A stretch of 64,000 bases of DNA from contig NZ_FQZX01000003.1 of NCBI RefSeq assembly GCF_900142175.1, positions 288,089-352,088 on the forward strand. Reading direction: 5' to 3'. Position numbers and translations under genes: made by a program. The notes under the pieces were generated by a model. It searched no databases, was not told the origin of the DNA, and saw only the letters and a list, made by a program, of their open reading frames with translations. Below, piece after piece: positions 35,296 through 44,466 of this stretch. How positions within the stretch are numbered: the stretch's first letter is position 1; every line of letters begins with the position of its first letter. Source of the stretch: Maribacter aquivivus. GTDB lineage: Bacteria; Bacteroidota; Bacteroidia; Flavobacteriales; Flavobacteriaceae.

Positions 35296-35951
35296 ATTTT
35301 ATCTGATATCCATTTCTTAAGAGAGTAGAAGTTCTGCGGTGCAACACCATGCCCTGCAGGAAATTCTTCATACACATGTTTAATACCTAACGTAGTTAAT
35401 AATTCTGGTGCTTTTCTAGCCCAATCTACTGGTATTACTTGATCCATATCGCCATGAGAGCAATAGAAATTAAGGTTGTCGAAGTTATTATCCTTATAAG
35501 AATCTAGTAATATATCTACATTAATATATCCGCTTAAAGCGATGATATTTTTTACTTTTTCAGGATATGATAATGCTACTGCATAACTTAAAATGGTACC
35601 TTGACTGAAACCTAAAAGGTTGACATTATTTTCATCTAACCCATAAGTAGAACAGGCTTCAACAATGAAATTCTTGATTTTGTCACGAGATTCAATAGCT
35701 TGCTCATTATCGCTCCATTTTCCTTTTTCATCATCAAAATTGATGGCGTACCATGCATAACCATAAGGTTGTAATATATAAGGGGCGCGAACGGCTATGA
35801 TACATAATTCTTCTGGCAATTCTGATGCGAAAGAAAATAAATCTTCTTCATTACTACCGTAACCATGTAGCATAAAAAGTACTGGTGGTTTTTTATTGGT
35901 TAGGCTAGAAGGTCTAATAATGTGTTCTAAAGATAGGGGAGCTGTTGTCAT
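35292..35951 (-). CDS. Alpha/beta hydrolase (carboxylesterase/phospholipase type)
   Basis: A 219-residue esterase of the YpfH-type (carboxylesterase, PF02230-like). The oxyanion motif is LFMLHGYGSNEEDLF. The catalytic triad is Ser in GFSQGTILSYA, Asp in HGDMDQVIPVDWA and His in PAGHGVAPQ. There is no signal peptide, so it is cytoplasmic. It overlaps the end of the convergent gene by 4 bp and sits just after the DUF4870 gene (4 bp). The substrate is unknown. Confidence 0.87.
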   Translation of the reverse strand: MTTAPLSLEHIIRPSSLTNKKPPVLFMLHGYGSNEEDLFSFASELPEELCIIAVRAPYILQPYGYAWYAINFDDEKGKWSDNEQAIESRDKIKNFIVEACSTYGLDENNVNLLGFSQGTILSYAVALSYPEKVKNIIALSGYINVDILLDSYKDNNFDNLNFYCSHGDMDQVIPVDWARKAPELLTTLGIKHVYEEFPAGHGVAPQNFYSLKKWISDKI

Positions 35952-35955
35952 TATA

Positions 35956-36285
35956 TTATTTTATAAAAGTGAACCATTTTTGAAAGTAAGGTCCCAAAAC
36001 GGGAACTGCTTGTTCTTTGTTTGCCAATAGGCCTAAAAAGGCGTAAAACCAAAGTACGATATAGAATATATAAAGTCCATAAAAGCCGTACTCATTACCC
36101 CATTGTGCATTTAATATTGCAAAACCAATAAAGATAATATGAAGTCCGAAAGCTTGTCTAGTGTGAAAACGAGCAAATTTGTCATTTGGTTCGGAATTCA
36201 TACTAATCGCAATTAGTGCTCCTACAACTGTAAGATAGGCTATAATGGCAGTTGTTTTTCCGGGTATTTCGGGAGCTTTCTCCAT
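35956..36285 (-). CDS. DUF4870-family small membrane protein
   Basis: A 109-residue protein with three predicted membrane helices (TTAIIAYLTVVGALIAISMN, LHIIFIGFAILNAQW and GLYIFYIVLWFYAFLGLLA). FARFHTRQAFGLHI is the signature of this family. It is immediately upstream of the esterase gene (4 bp) and follows the pyrC-like gene by one base, so these three are an operon. Function is unknown. Confidence 0.8.
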   Translation of the reverse strand: MEKAPEIPGKTTAIIAYLTVVGALIAISMNSEPNDKFARFHTRQAFGLHIIFIGFAILNAQWGNEYGFYGLYIFYIVLWFYAFLGLLANKEQAVPVLGPYFQKWFTFIK

Positions 36286-36286
36286 A

Positions 36287-37546
36287 TTACTTGTTTAATA
36301 CTAATTGGTTATTTGCAATAGATCCAATTACTTTTCCTTTCATTGGTTTGCCAATTGCGATGGAGTTTTTGCTTGAGCTAAGGATCTGATCTTCTGAAAA
36401 CTCATATGCGTCATCTGTAGTAAAAAGAGAAAGGTTTGCTGGTTGTCCAACTGTTAATTCTGGCTCTTTAATTCCGAAAACTGATCTTCCTTTTGTTAAC
36501 AGTTCAATAGTGTCTTCAATACCTAATAGTTCGTTCAACATACCAAAAGTGCTTTCTAGACCTATAGAACCAAAATCAGCATTATCAAACTCTACATGCT
36601 TCAATTCTATATTCAATGGTGTATGATCAGATGTTACAAAATCTATAGTGCCATTTTTCACTCCTTTTTGAAGTGCCTTTACATCTGCTGCAGTTCTCAG
36701 TGGCGGCATAACTTTATATTGTGTGTCAAAATCTTCTAAGGTACTATCTGTCATAACAAGGTTGTGAGCTGCTGCACTACAAAATACCTGTAACCCTTTT
36801 TTCTTGGCAACAGCAATCAATTTAACAGAACTTGCCGTAGAAATGGTAGGGATGAATAATTTTCCGCCAGTGTATTCTAAAATAAATAAATCTCTAGCTA
36901 TCTGTAATTCTTCCGCTAGGGAAGGTATCCCTTTTAAGCCTAATTTAGTGCTGGTAATGCCTTCATTAACGATGCCTTTGCCAGATATGCTTTTATCCAA
37001 CGGAAAAGAAAATACGAGTCCGTCAAAATTTTGAGCATACTGTAATGCAATTTTTAATAAGTTGGCATTTGCCATCGGGTGCTTGTAGTCATAAAAGCCC
37101 AGTGCACCGGCATTCTTCATATCATAAAGCTCAGCGAGTACTTCGCCATCACCTTTAACAGTTAGGTTACCTAAAGGATGCAAATCTGTCAATTGATCTT
37201 TGGCAGCATTTTTTAAATAGACAATATCAGAAGCTGAATCTGGTGTAGGGTAGCTGCTTGTATTTAAGATGACATCTGTAAACCCGCTTTTTGCCGCAGT
37301 TAATAATCCGTTTTCAATAGTTTCTCTCTCTTCATACCCAGGCTCGCCAAAACTAACGCCGCTATCAAACCATCCTAAAGAAACATGTAGGTTCTTTATG
37401 TCTATAACCTTTGTTTTGCCACTTGGTTCAATAGTAGTTTCAATAGCGTCTATAACTCCGTTTTTAATAAGAATATCCCGCTTCTTTAAATGAAGATTCT
37501 TTGTGTTCCCATTTACTATCGTAACTGATTTTAAAAGTATATTCAT
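36287..37546 (-). CDS. Dihydroorotase homologue without the HxH metal motif (PyrC-like)
   Basis: A 419-residue amidohydrolase-fold protein similar in length and order to dihydroorotase (FGEPGYEERETIENGLLTAAKSGFTDVI, and VTSDHTPLNIELKHVEFDNADFGSIGLESTFGML near the end). The hallmark D-x-H-x-H-x-R at the first strand reads DSGVSFG (residues 61-67), so both metal-binding His are absent. Such inactive partners (PyrC-prime) occur beside aspartate carbamoyltransferase in other bacteria. The gene is near-normal in length with no frame break, so the loss is an inherited property. It heads a minus-strand group with the DUF4870 and esterase genes. Confidence 0.8.
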   Translation of the reverse strand: MNILLKSVTIVNGNTKNLHLKKRDILIKNGVIDAIETTIEPSGKTKVIDIKNLHVSLGWFDSGVSFGEPGYEERETIENGLLTAAKSGFTDVILNTSSYPTPDSASDIVYLKNAAKDQLTDLHPLGNLTVKGDGEVLAELYDMKNAGALGFYDYKHPMANANLLKIALQYAQNFDGLVFSFPLDKSISGKGIVNEGITSTKLGLKGIPSLAEELQIARDLFILEYTGGKLFIPTISTASSVKLIAVAKKKGLQVFCSAAAHNLVMTDSTLEDFDTQYKVMPPLRTAADVKALQKGVKNGTIDFVTSDHTPLNIELKHVEFDNADFGSIGLESTFGMLNELLGIEDTIELLTKGRSVFGIKEPELTVGQPANLSLFTTDDAYEFSEDQILSSSKNSIAIGKPMKGKVIGSIANNQLVLNK

Positions 37547-37572
37547 AGGGTTATGGCTGGTTAGTTACTAGT

Positions 37573-39489
37573 TTATTTTAAGAATCTTTGAAGTGCCGTT
37601 TCTATTAAAACAAATGCTAATGCTAAAATAGCAAACCATTTCCAAAACTCGTTTATGGCATTGTTTTTTTGACTTTCTAAAAAGAAACTTGATAGTGATG
37701 TATTGCTGTTATTTTCTGGTAATGAGGTGTAAATTAATGCACTCTCTTCTCTGTTATTATTAAAACTTATATGTCTACTATTTTTATCATTGTGCATGAT
37801 TTTATAGATGCCAGCTTCTTTAGGGTTTTCTATAAAATTGACCTGTACTTTTTTAGGTAGTACGCGCTGTTGTGGTATGAACTCATTGGTTTCGTTAGCA
37901 ATTTTAATAATATCATCTTGCTGTAAGGTAATCGGTAATTCTATTTCAACGTCAGTGCCAATAGTTGCATACAGTGGCGGTAGCTTTAAACTATTCATGC
38001 CCATATTGTAAAAGGCAGGAACTATTAACGGTGAATTTTCAAAATTTGAATTTTTGTTACTGATAGCTGCAGTAAAGAAATACCCATTTTTATTACCTAT
38101 TAAAAACGGTTCTTTATTCTGAAAAGAAAGCGCTATAGGTGCTTTAGTATTTATTTTGAAATATTTTTTTACGTTCGGAAATTGAAAATCGCTAACCTTC
38201 TTATTAAACACATTTGTAAATAACGGATGTGCTATTTTTACCTCAGAAATTGCAATCTCTTGAGATACTCCGTTTAAGAATTTGCTGTTAAAATATGCGG
38301 ATGCTAATTCGTTATAAGAAGCTATATCGCCATCAACTGAGGGAATCAAAACAAAACTGCCGCCATTGCTACTTAGAGCCTTGAGAGCTGTATTAAGAGA
38401 GCTAGGTAATTTTTGAATCTCATTCAATATTACTAGGTCTTGATTTTCTAGAGTACTGTAATTCAATTGATTTAGTGTGCTTACTGTAAAGTCAAAATCA
38501 TTTTCAGTGTAAATACGACGTAAGAAGTCTGAAGATAAATCACCGATTGCCAACACCTTGATTTTTGATTTCTTATCAATGTTAAAGAAGAATTGATTGT
38601 CATAATCCAAGCCGGTATCTGTGATGGTTACCTTGCCTAAAATAACCTCGTTGGCGTTTATGGTAAACCGAACTTCAGCGGAACCACCAGTATCAAATTT
38701 AGCAGATGTTTTAGCAATAAGCTTATTATCGTTGTATAAAGAAACAGGTATAGTTTCATCTTTAGCATTGGTTGATAGTAGTGCTACTAATTCTATATTG
38801 TCATTAGAGCGTTCAGCAATAAAGACAGAATTAATAGACGTATTAATTATTGATGCGTTTGAGGGCTTTATGTACTGAATATTAATGTTCTTTGTAGAAT
38901 CAACCTTGCTAAGGTCTCCCATGCGTTGCTGAAAATCTGAAATAACCACTAGGTTTTTTTGAGATGCAGCATTATCGCTGAAATAGGTATTTCCTTTTAA
39001 AACAATTTCGGCAACACCCAACTGATTGGCAGCTACGCTGAGATTCAATAACTCGTTTTGAATATCTTTTACTTCAACATCTTTAAACACCTGTTTGTTG
39101 GTGAATAAGGTAAAGCGTTGGTCGGTAGGTATGTATTTTATGAAATCTTGTATCGTGTTTTTAAAGAGATTGCCGTTTTCAATTTGCCCGTTCATACTAA
39201 AAGAATCGTCTAAGTAGAAAACAGTTTCTTTTTCTTGAAGTGCTGAGTCATTGGCAATAAACGGTTGAGCAAATGCTATTACTAAAGCTGCTAATATGCC
39301 CATTCTAGTAAAAAGTAATAACCACTTTTTTAATGTGCTGCTTTTTCTAGATTCAGAAACTACTTGTTTTAAGAACTTTACGTTGGTAAAGGGCGTTTTT
39401 TTAAATCGGCGTAATTGAAAAAGGTGAATAATGATAGGAATGAGTAGTAGTAAAAGACCCCAAAGAAGTTCTGGATATTTAAATTGCAT
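37573..39489 (-). CDS. BatA-domain membrane protein with VWA-like region
   Basis: A 638-residue membrane protein. It begins MQFKYPELLWGLLLLLIPIIIHLFQLRRFKKTPFTNVKFLKQV, the BatA (aerotolerance) N-terminal domain with its first helix. A second helix is near residue 60 (LLLFTRMGILAALVIAFAQPF), and a single helix lies at the C-terminus (FWKWFAILALAFVLIETALQRF). A VWA-like segment starts about residue 92 (ETVFYLDDSFSMNG, D-x-S-x-S metal site). The rest is periplasmic. It is presumed to work with other Bat or MoxR proteins, none of which is in the window. It lies 26 bp upstream of the pyrC-like gene. Confidence 0.82.
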   Translation of the reverse strand: MQFKYPELLWGLLLLLIPIIIHLFQLRRFKKTPFTNVKFLKQVVSESRKSSTLKKWLLLFTRMGILAALVIAFAQPFIANDSALQEKETVFYLDDSFSMNGQIENGNLFKNTIQDFIKYIPTDQRFTLFTNKQVFKDVEVKDIQNELLNLSVAANQLGVAEIVLKGNTYFSDNAASQKNLVVISDFQQRMGDLSKVDSTKNINIQYIKPSNASIINTSINSVFIAERSNDNIELVALLSTNAKDETIPVSLYNDNKLIAKTSAKFDTGGSAEVRFTINANEVILGKVTITDTGLDYDNQFFFNIDKKSKIKVLAIGDLSSDFLRRIYTENDFDFTVSTLNQLNYSTLENQDLVILNEIQKLPSSLNTALKALSSNGGSFVLIPSVDGDIASYNELASAYFNSKFLNGVSQEIAISEVKIAHPLFTNVFNKKVSDFQFPNVKKYFKINTKAPIALSFQNKEPFLIGNKNGYFFTAAISNKNSNFENSPLIVPAFYNMGMNSLKLPPLYATIGTDVEIELPITLQQDDIIKIANETNEFIPQQRVLPKKVQVNFIENPKEAGIYKIMHNDKNSRHISFNNNREESALIYTSLPENNSNTSLSSFFLESQKNNAINEFWKWFAILALAFVLIETALQRFLK

Positions 39490-39507
39490 TCCTGATTTTG
39501 CTTATGC

Positions 39508-39515
39508 CAAAGATA
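39508..39515 (-). promoter_or_regulatory. Probable -7 promoter element (TATCTTTG)
   Basis: On the minus strand this is a TAnnTTTG match 18 bp before the BatA-like gene start codon. Confidence 0.5.
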
Positions 39516-39571
39516 ATTATTTTGAAATTAGAAGCTTGTGAGAATGCAACTATTATTTTTATGAAGATTAG

Positions 39572-40579
39572 TTAGCAAAAGAAGAAATAATCTACGGCCG
39601 GTTTTAAATTCAATTCTTTAAAAAAAGCGATGATACTTATTTGGTCTTCTACATTGGCAACAGTAATAATACACTTTGTGTTTTCTATATTTTGCAGTGC
39701 TGAGTAATGTTCAAGCAATACACCATAAATATCTTTTCCAATTTTCTTTTCATTATCACAAACCCAATGAAAGGGTATATTGTTTTCTACAAGCAAGCTG
39801 GCAATAGTTTTTCCTTTTTTACCAGCACCCCAAACCACTAAGTTGTCTGTTGGTTTAAACTCTAATTTTAAAAAGTAATGCAATTTTATATCTAAAAAAT
39901 AATTCTGTGCATAGTGCTCGCTGGTTCGCGATGTTCTATTGTCGTAATCACGCCAATAGTGTAGGGTAGTGGTGCAGGGTATACATTTTAATCTGTATTC
40001 ATAGAAACGAAAAGCAAGGTCATAATCTTCAGGATACCGGTCTGGCGTAAACGCTCCGCATTTATCAAAGTCTTCTTTATGAACCATCCAACAGGGAGAT
40101 GGTATTACGCATTCTTTATATATCTCTTTAAAGTTTTCTCCGGTAGCAGTTAGTTTGTTGAGCCATTTCTCATAGCGATCATAACCATTATTTACTCCCG
40201 TTTTAGAAAAATACTTCACCTTACCTACGGCGAGAGTTCCTTGACCTTCGTTTAATAAAGAATCGACCATTATTTTAATGCGGTCTTTGGTCATATGGTC
40301 ATCGGCATCCATACGAGAGATGAAATTACCAGAACTATGTGTGTACGCTTTTCTGAGAGCGGTTATAATGCCCGATTCATCATTAGAGAATATTTTAAAT
40401 CGATCATCTTCAGCAGCAAATTGGTTTGCAATTAATAAGCTATTGTCACTAGAATTATCATTAACGGCAATGACTTCCCAATTTTTATAGGTCTGATTTT
40501 GGATGGATTTCAGACATTCTTCAAAATAATCTTCAACATTCTTAAAAGGAATCAATATGCTTACTAGCGAATTTACCAT
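39572..40579 (-). CDS. Family 2 glycosyltransferase with C-terminal Rossmann-like domain
   Basis: A 335-residue inverting glycosyltransferase. The N-terminal GT-A domain begins VSILIPFKNVEDYFEECLKSIQNQTYKNWEVIAVNDNSSDNS, and the metal-binding D-x-D is RMDADDHMT. The C-terminal part (about residue 240 on) has VVWGAGKKGKTIASLLVENNIPFHWVCDN, a nucleotide-binding-like Rossmann start with G-x-G-x-x-G, often seen in bacterial surface glycan enzymes. No membrane helix is seen. It stands alone beside the tRNA gene and is the last ordinary chromosomal gene before the island. Confidence 0.87.
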   Translation of the reverse strand: MVNSLVSILIPFKNVEDYFEECLKSIQNQTYKNWEVIAVNDNSSDNSLLIANQFAAEDDRFKIFSNDESGIITALRKAYTHSSGNFISRMDADDHMTKDRIKIMVDSLLNEGQGTLAVGKVKYFSKTGVNNGYDRYEKWLNKLTATGENFKEIYKECVIPSPCWMVHKEDFDKCGAFTPDRYPEDYDLAFRFYEYRLKCIPCTTTLHYWRDYDNRTSRTSEHYAQNYFLDIKLHYFLKLEFKPTDNLVVWGAGKKGKTIASLLVENNIPFHWVCDNEKKIGKDIYGVLLEHYSALQNIENTKCIITVANVEDQISIIAFFKELNLKPAVDYFFFC

Positions 40580-40694
40580 TGCGGCAAGGTAATAAATAAC
40601 TGAATTTCAACCTTTTCATTTCGTTTGAAAAGTATAGAAATAAATGAGTTGAAAAATAATTAAGAAAAGGCTTTAATAGATAAGAAAACCTTTA

Positions 40695-40702
40695 TATATT
40701 TG
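40695..40702 (+). promoter_or_regulatory. Probable -7 promoter element of tRNA-Ser (TATATTTG)
   Basis: This TAnnTTTG match lies about 35 bp before the first base of tRNA-Ser. Confidence 0.5.
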
Positions 40703-40737
40703 CACCCGCATTCAGGGAATACCTGATGAGGCACTCA

Positions 40738-40822
40738 GGAGAAATGGCAGAGTGGTCGAATGCGGCAGTCTTGAAAACTGTTGAGGGTCACACCTCCGGG
40801 GGTTCGAATCCCTCTTTCTCCG
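40738..40822 (+). tRNA. tRNA-Ser(UGA)
   Basis: An 85-base tRNA with a long variable arm. The acceptor stem GGAGAAA pairs with TTTCTCC, and the anticodon loop CTTGAAA gives anticodon TGA. The variable arm GAGGGTCACACCTC-like and the T arm GGGGGTTCGAATCCCTC are seen directly. CCA is not encoded. tRNA-Ser genes are common integration sites for genomic islands, and the composition and gene content change from ordinary to accessory just downstream. Confidence 0.95.
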
Positions 40823-40825
40823 CAG

Positions 40826-40863
40826 AAAAGCCTCGTAAACACAATGTTTATGGGGCTTTGTTT
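40826..40863 (+). terminator. Terminator after tRNA-Ser
   Basis: The stem AAAGCCTCGTAAACA / TGTTTATGGGGCTTT (with G-T pairs) is followed by T residues, just after the tRNA. Confidence 0.75.
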
Positions 40864-40927
40864 TTGATATTGCCAATTTCGTTGCCAATGATGATATTTC
40901 TAACATGAAGAAATTCTATTAATGGTT

Positions 40928-41167
40928 TTATTTCTCTCCTATTCGAGATAGTATTAATGCCCCTGATATAGCAAATGCAGCAGCCAAGAAAGGTAGATTG
41001 GAAATTGCAGAATTTGGATATAGGGTGTATGCAAAGATTCTTACTTTTTTATTTTCACTGTCAATTATTGCAAGGACAATTTCAATAAAAGGAATTAGAG
41101 AGCAAATAATTAGTGTAATACCAATTGTTATTTTTAAAAGTTTGAAGAAATTATATTTATTTTTCAT
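40928..41167 (-). CDS. Small two-helix membrane protein
   Basis: A 79-residue protein with two hydrophobic segments, LLKITIGITLIICSLIPFIEIVLAII and NLPFLAAAFAISGALIL, separated by a charged loop. No family was recognised. It begins the accessory region just after the tRNA, and the next gene starts 35 bp further on the same strand. It could be a small membrane component of the neighbouring putative defence group, but that is only suggested by position. Confidence 0.5.
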   Translation of the reverse strand: MKNKYNFFKLLKITIGITLIICSLIPFIEIVLAIIDSENKKVRIFAYTLYPNSAISNLPFLAAAFAISGALILSRIGEK

Positions 41168-41202
41168 TTTTTCTGTTTGTATTGTTACTCAAAATCATTT
41201 AG

Positions 41203-41808
41203 TTAATGTCTACCACATAATGGATTTAATATTTTTGCCATTTTCTTTTCAATTACATTTAGATAGTCGCTATTTAAATTTTGAAATTCATAAACCTTTA
41301 AAGTTATTTCAAAATCTAGACCTTTAGTATAATGATATAACTGAAGTCCTTGAGTACTGCCATTTTTATAATATCCCAAATGCTGATTAATTCTTCCAAC
41401 AATATGTGTTAGACCTGATTTGTTTGGAGCTCCCTGTCTAACTCCTAAGTAAAAAACTTTACTTTGTGCATTATCATATTGATTCATTGTTGGGACTACT
41501 CGGTATTCATTTGATGATTTATCAATAGACTTTCTGTAATTATCTAATTTTTCTTTTAATTTATGAGCAGTTTTTATGTCTTTTAATTCAAAATAGTAAA
41601 GTGAATTATGTTTTATATTATCCAGACCTTTAAAGAAGTATCTCATTTCTGGAATTACATTAGGTGCTTTGGATTTAGCATAATTATGATGGTATGGTAG
41701 ATTTTTGGTGTTAAATACCTCTTCATAATTCGGAGAAGAACTTATTATGTCAGTTATTAATTCTTGAAACGCTTTATCAATTATAGATGTGTTTTCTGAA
41801 TGAAGCAT
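41203..41808 (-). CDS. GIY-YIG-like protein (putative nuclease)
   Basis: A 201-residue protein with features like the GIY-YIG nuclease fold in the C-terminal half. KVFYLGVRQG stands in place of the GIY/YIG strands, followed by THIVGRINQHLGYY, LQLYHYTKGL, and a final VIEKKMAKILNPLCGRH with the typical Glu and Asn-Pro. The motif is divergent (FYLGV for YIG), so catalysis is uncertain. It is downstream of the DUF262-type gene (122 bp) on the same strand and probably belongs to the same defence-type group. Confidence 0.5.
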   Translation of the reverse strand: MLHSENTSIIDKAFQELITDIISSSPNYEEVFNTKNLPYHHNYAKSKAPNVIPEMRYFFKGLDNIKHNSLYYFELKDIKTAHKLKEKLDNYRKSIDKSSNEYRVVPTMNQYDNAQSKVFYLGVRQGAPNKSGLTHIVGRINQHLGYYKNGSTQGLQLYHYTKGLDFEITLKVYEFQNLNSDYLNVIEKKMAKILNPLCGRH

Positions 41809-41930
41809 AATTATTTTTTTCTATTAGATAAGGATTATTAGATTCAATTTTGATTTGGTTCCCTTCTTAAAATATTATTGCCGTCAATATCATATAGCTT
41901 TTTGTCCAATTGCACAAAAGATAATTTTAG

Positions 41931-44432
41931 CTATTTTAAATTCTTGATTACAGATTCAAAAGACTTCTCAAATTCTGGTAAATATTTAATTAGAAATCTT
42001 GTCATTTCTTCCCAATCATCTCTATCAAATAAATTAACACCAGTTAGCTCATATTTAATTCGACTCATTTTATGCTCTGCTAATTCTTCCCACTCAAGAG
42101 GTTTTCCAAAATCATTTTCAATACTCTCCTTTTTACTTAACAATTTTTTGAAATACTTTTTATTTTGTTCCTTACTTGAAGATATTATGGATAATTCAAT
42201 ACGGGCATATTTCCCTGAAACTACAAAAGCATAGTTAATTCCAGAAATACCAGCACCTGCGCTTAACCAACCATCTTTTGAAGGGTTGACATTTGAATAT
42301 AAATGAGTGTTCTTTAATTGTGGCAGTAATTGTTTCCAAAATTCTTTTCGTATAGAAAATCTATTTTCAGAACTATCATTTTCAATATCTGCATACTTGA
42401 TAAGTAATTCGTCTTCTAGTTCAAATAAGGGTAGTAATTTCTTCAGAATACTAAACTTTGAATTACTATCTAAATTAGCTTCAATGAAATAACCATTTTT
42501 TAGATCTTGTGCTGATCTAAAATCTTCAGGTAATCTGGACAATTTTAATATATCTGTAGCACCTAGAAGAAGCTGAGTGTTTTTCTCATATAATTTCTGG
42601 ATAACGTATACGTACATTTTAGAAATTACTTCCTCATCTATTTTTGTGTTTTCAAATATAAAATACTCTAATTTTTTATGGGTAGGTGATTCGGCATCAA
42701 ATATGCTTTGCTCGTCCGTTTTTTCAAACACAGGGACAGTAACATTTGGATGCTCCCAAATATTTAAAAAACGATTGTAAATTAATTCAAAGCGTTCGTT
42801 ATATTGCTTAATATTCCACGCATCTATATTTTTTAAATAATCATTCAACCAAAGTCTACTAAAATTATAGCCTTGTTCATTACCGCTTTTATTCATATTC
42901 TTTTTTTCTGAAAAAGACTTATTACTTAAAGCTCCGTTATTACCAGATAAAGTGAGATTTGCTATTGTATTCAAGTACTTCTCCTTGAATAAAAAGTAAT
43001 CGTCCGGCACTATATCAGTACTCCAGGTATCATTAGGATTTTGCGGAAAAATATGTTCTATGGTAATATTTTCATTTGAAGTATCTACATGTTCTCTATT
43101 GTTAAAATTCTCCAACAACTCAAACATATACTTTCTGTTTTTTGATTGAATATTATATAAGTCTTTATCTCTTAATGCAGTCTTTAAATCTTCATCGGTT
43201 GGAAATTTAGCACTACCTCTTTTCTTAATCAAAGCTAAGGCAATTGAATCAAAATATTCTTCAGTATCTACCTCAGAATACAATGACATAAATATTTTAT
43301 TTAAGGCATTTGTTGGTAAGCCTACTACAAACCTTCTCCAAGTATAAGACTGAATTAGTTTTAAAATTCTAATTAAATCTTCATCCGATACAAGACCATT
43401 ATCTGCATCTTCAAAAACTTGTAATAGAAAAGGAAAGGCAACATTTATCTCCAAGCGAGAAATATATACTAATTCTCTTCTGATTTTTAGATCCTGAACT
43501 TTAGTTGGGTTTATTAGCTTTTTGTAGTGTACAGATAGTGATTTTATATTCTCTAATTCTTGATGGTATGCTTCATTCTTAACTGAGTAGAGTTTTTTAA
43601 ACTCTTGATAGACTTTACTCTTATTTGGTATCTTCTTATTAAGTAAAGTTAAATAGTCTCTTATATAATCTGAAACCATCGACTTCTGCTTTATTAAATC
43701 CCTGGCATTTTCTTCGATAGGATTCCAAATTTGTTCGAAAATTTTGTTTTGATTTCTAGGGTCTAAATCCATTAGAATATAATTCCGTATTAAATCTGAC
43801 TGAGATAAATCTAAGCCTGTAGAATTTAAACTCTCAAAAATGCGCTGTGGGTCATCTTTACCGCGTTCCAAAGAAATTTCAACAAAAATTAATCGTTTTA
43901 AACCATTTAAAATATTTTGAAAATTATCTTCAGTAATTTCACTTTTGAAAAAACTGAAGTTTTCGATTACATTAGAAAAATGATTAAATTCATTTTCCGT
44001 ACCATTCATAATGGCATTAAAAGCTGATGAATTGGTATCCGTCTGTTTCAATTTTAACTTACTGGATTCATTTTGAACATATTGATTTGTTAGAAACATG
44101 TTTAACAGCATATCAGCTTCTTGCTGTAAACTAGCTTCTTTTGCATATCTATAAAGTGCAACATATAAGATATTAATTGTCGTGAGACGTTGTTGCCCAT
44201 CAATAATTACCAATTCTTTTACTTCACTAGTACTATAGGCTCCTTCATGAATGAATACTATGCTACCTATAAAATGCGTACCTCTTTTTGCAATTTCTAC
44301 AGCTATAATATCATTTAGTAACTCCTTACATTCATTGTTAGACCAATCATAGTTTCGCTGATAAACAGGAATTACAAATTGAACGTTAGGTGCTTGTAAA
44401 AAGTTAATTATAGGTAATTCGTTTGCTTTCAT
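41931..44432 (-). CDS. GmrSD-like DUF262/DUF1524 protein with DUF4268 tail (putative type IV restriction)
   Basis: An 833-residue protein. The N-terminal DUF262 domain (ParB/Srx fold) has IPVYQRNYDW and the nucleotide-binding motif VIIDGQQRLTT (D78-G-Q-Q-R82). The central HNH-type DUF1524 domain has ENITIEHIFPQNPNDTW (His460) and YLNTIANLTLSGNNGALSNKSF. The C-terminal part (about 650-830) matches DUF4268 (SIRKEFWKQLLPQLKN, SGKYARIELSI). GmrSD-type enzymes cut modified phage DNA using nucleotide hydrolysis. Fusion to DUF4268 is a known architecture for restriction-like proteins. Target modification is unknown. Confidence 0.85.
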   Translation of the reverse strand: MKANELPIINFLQAPNVQFVIPVYQRNYDWSNNECKELLNDIIAVEIAKRGTHFIGSIVFIHEGAYSTSEVKELVIIDGQQRLTTINILYVALYRYAKEASLQQEADMLLNMFLTNQYVQNESSKLKLKQTDTNSSAFNAIMNGTENEFNHFSNVIENFSFFKSEITEDNFQNILNGLKRLIFVEISLERGKDDPQRIFESLNSTGLDLSQSDLIRNYILMDLDPRNQNKIFEQIWNPIEENARDLIKQKSMVSDYIRDYLTLLNKKIPNKSKVYQEFKKLYSVKNEAYHQELENIKSLSVHYKKLINPTKVQDLKIRRELVYISRLEINVAFPFLLQVFEDADNGLVSDEDLIRILKLIQSYTWRRFVVGLPTNALNKIFMSLYSEVDTEEYFDSIALALIKKRGSAKFPTDEDLKTALRDKDLYNIQSKNRKYMFELLENFNNREHVDTSNENITIEHIFPQNPNDTWSTDIVPDDYFLFKEKYLNTIANLTLSGNNGALSNKSFSEKKNMNKSGNEQGYNFSRLWLNDYLKNIDAWNIKQYNERFELIYNRFLNIWEHPNVTVPVFEKTDEQSIFDAESPTHKKLEYFIFENTKIDEEVISKMYVYVIQKLYEKNTQLLLGATDILKLSRLPEDFRSAQDLKNGYFIEANLDSNSKFSILKKLLPLFELEDELLIKYADIENDSSENRFSIRKEFWKQLLPQLKNTHLYSNVNPSKDGWLSAGAGISGINYAFVVSGKYARIELSIISSSKEQNKKYFKKLLSKKESIENDFGKPLEWEELAEHKMSRIKYELTGVNLFDRDDWEEMTRFLIKYLPEFEKSFESVIKNLK

Positions 44433-44466
44433 ATGCGTTGTAAACAGGCTGTTATTTGTCTTTCAA

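Noticed and set aside
40866..40925. attL repeat of an integrative element (TTGCCAATTTCGTTGCCAATG)
   Set aside because: A short tandem TTGCCAAT step is seen just after the tRNA terminator, but no copy elsewhere in the window and no adjacent integrase, so there is no support for an attachment site.
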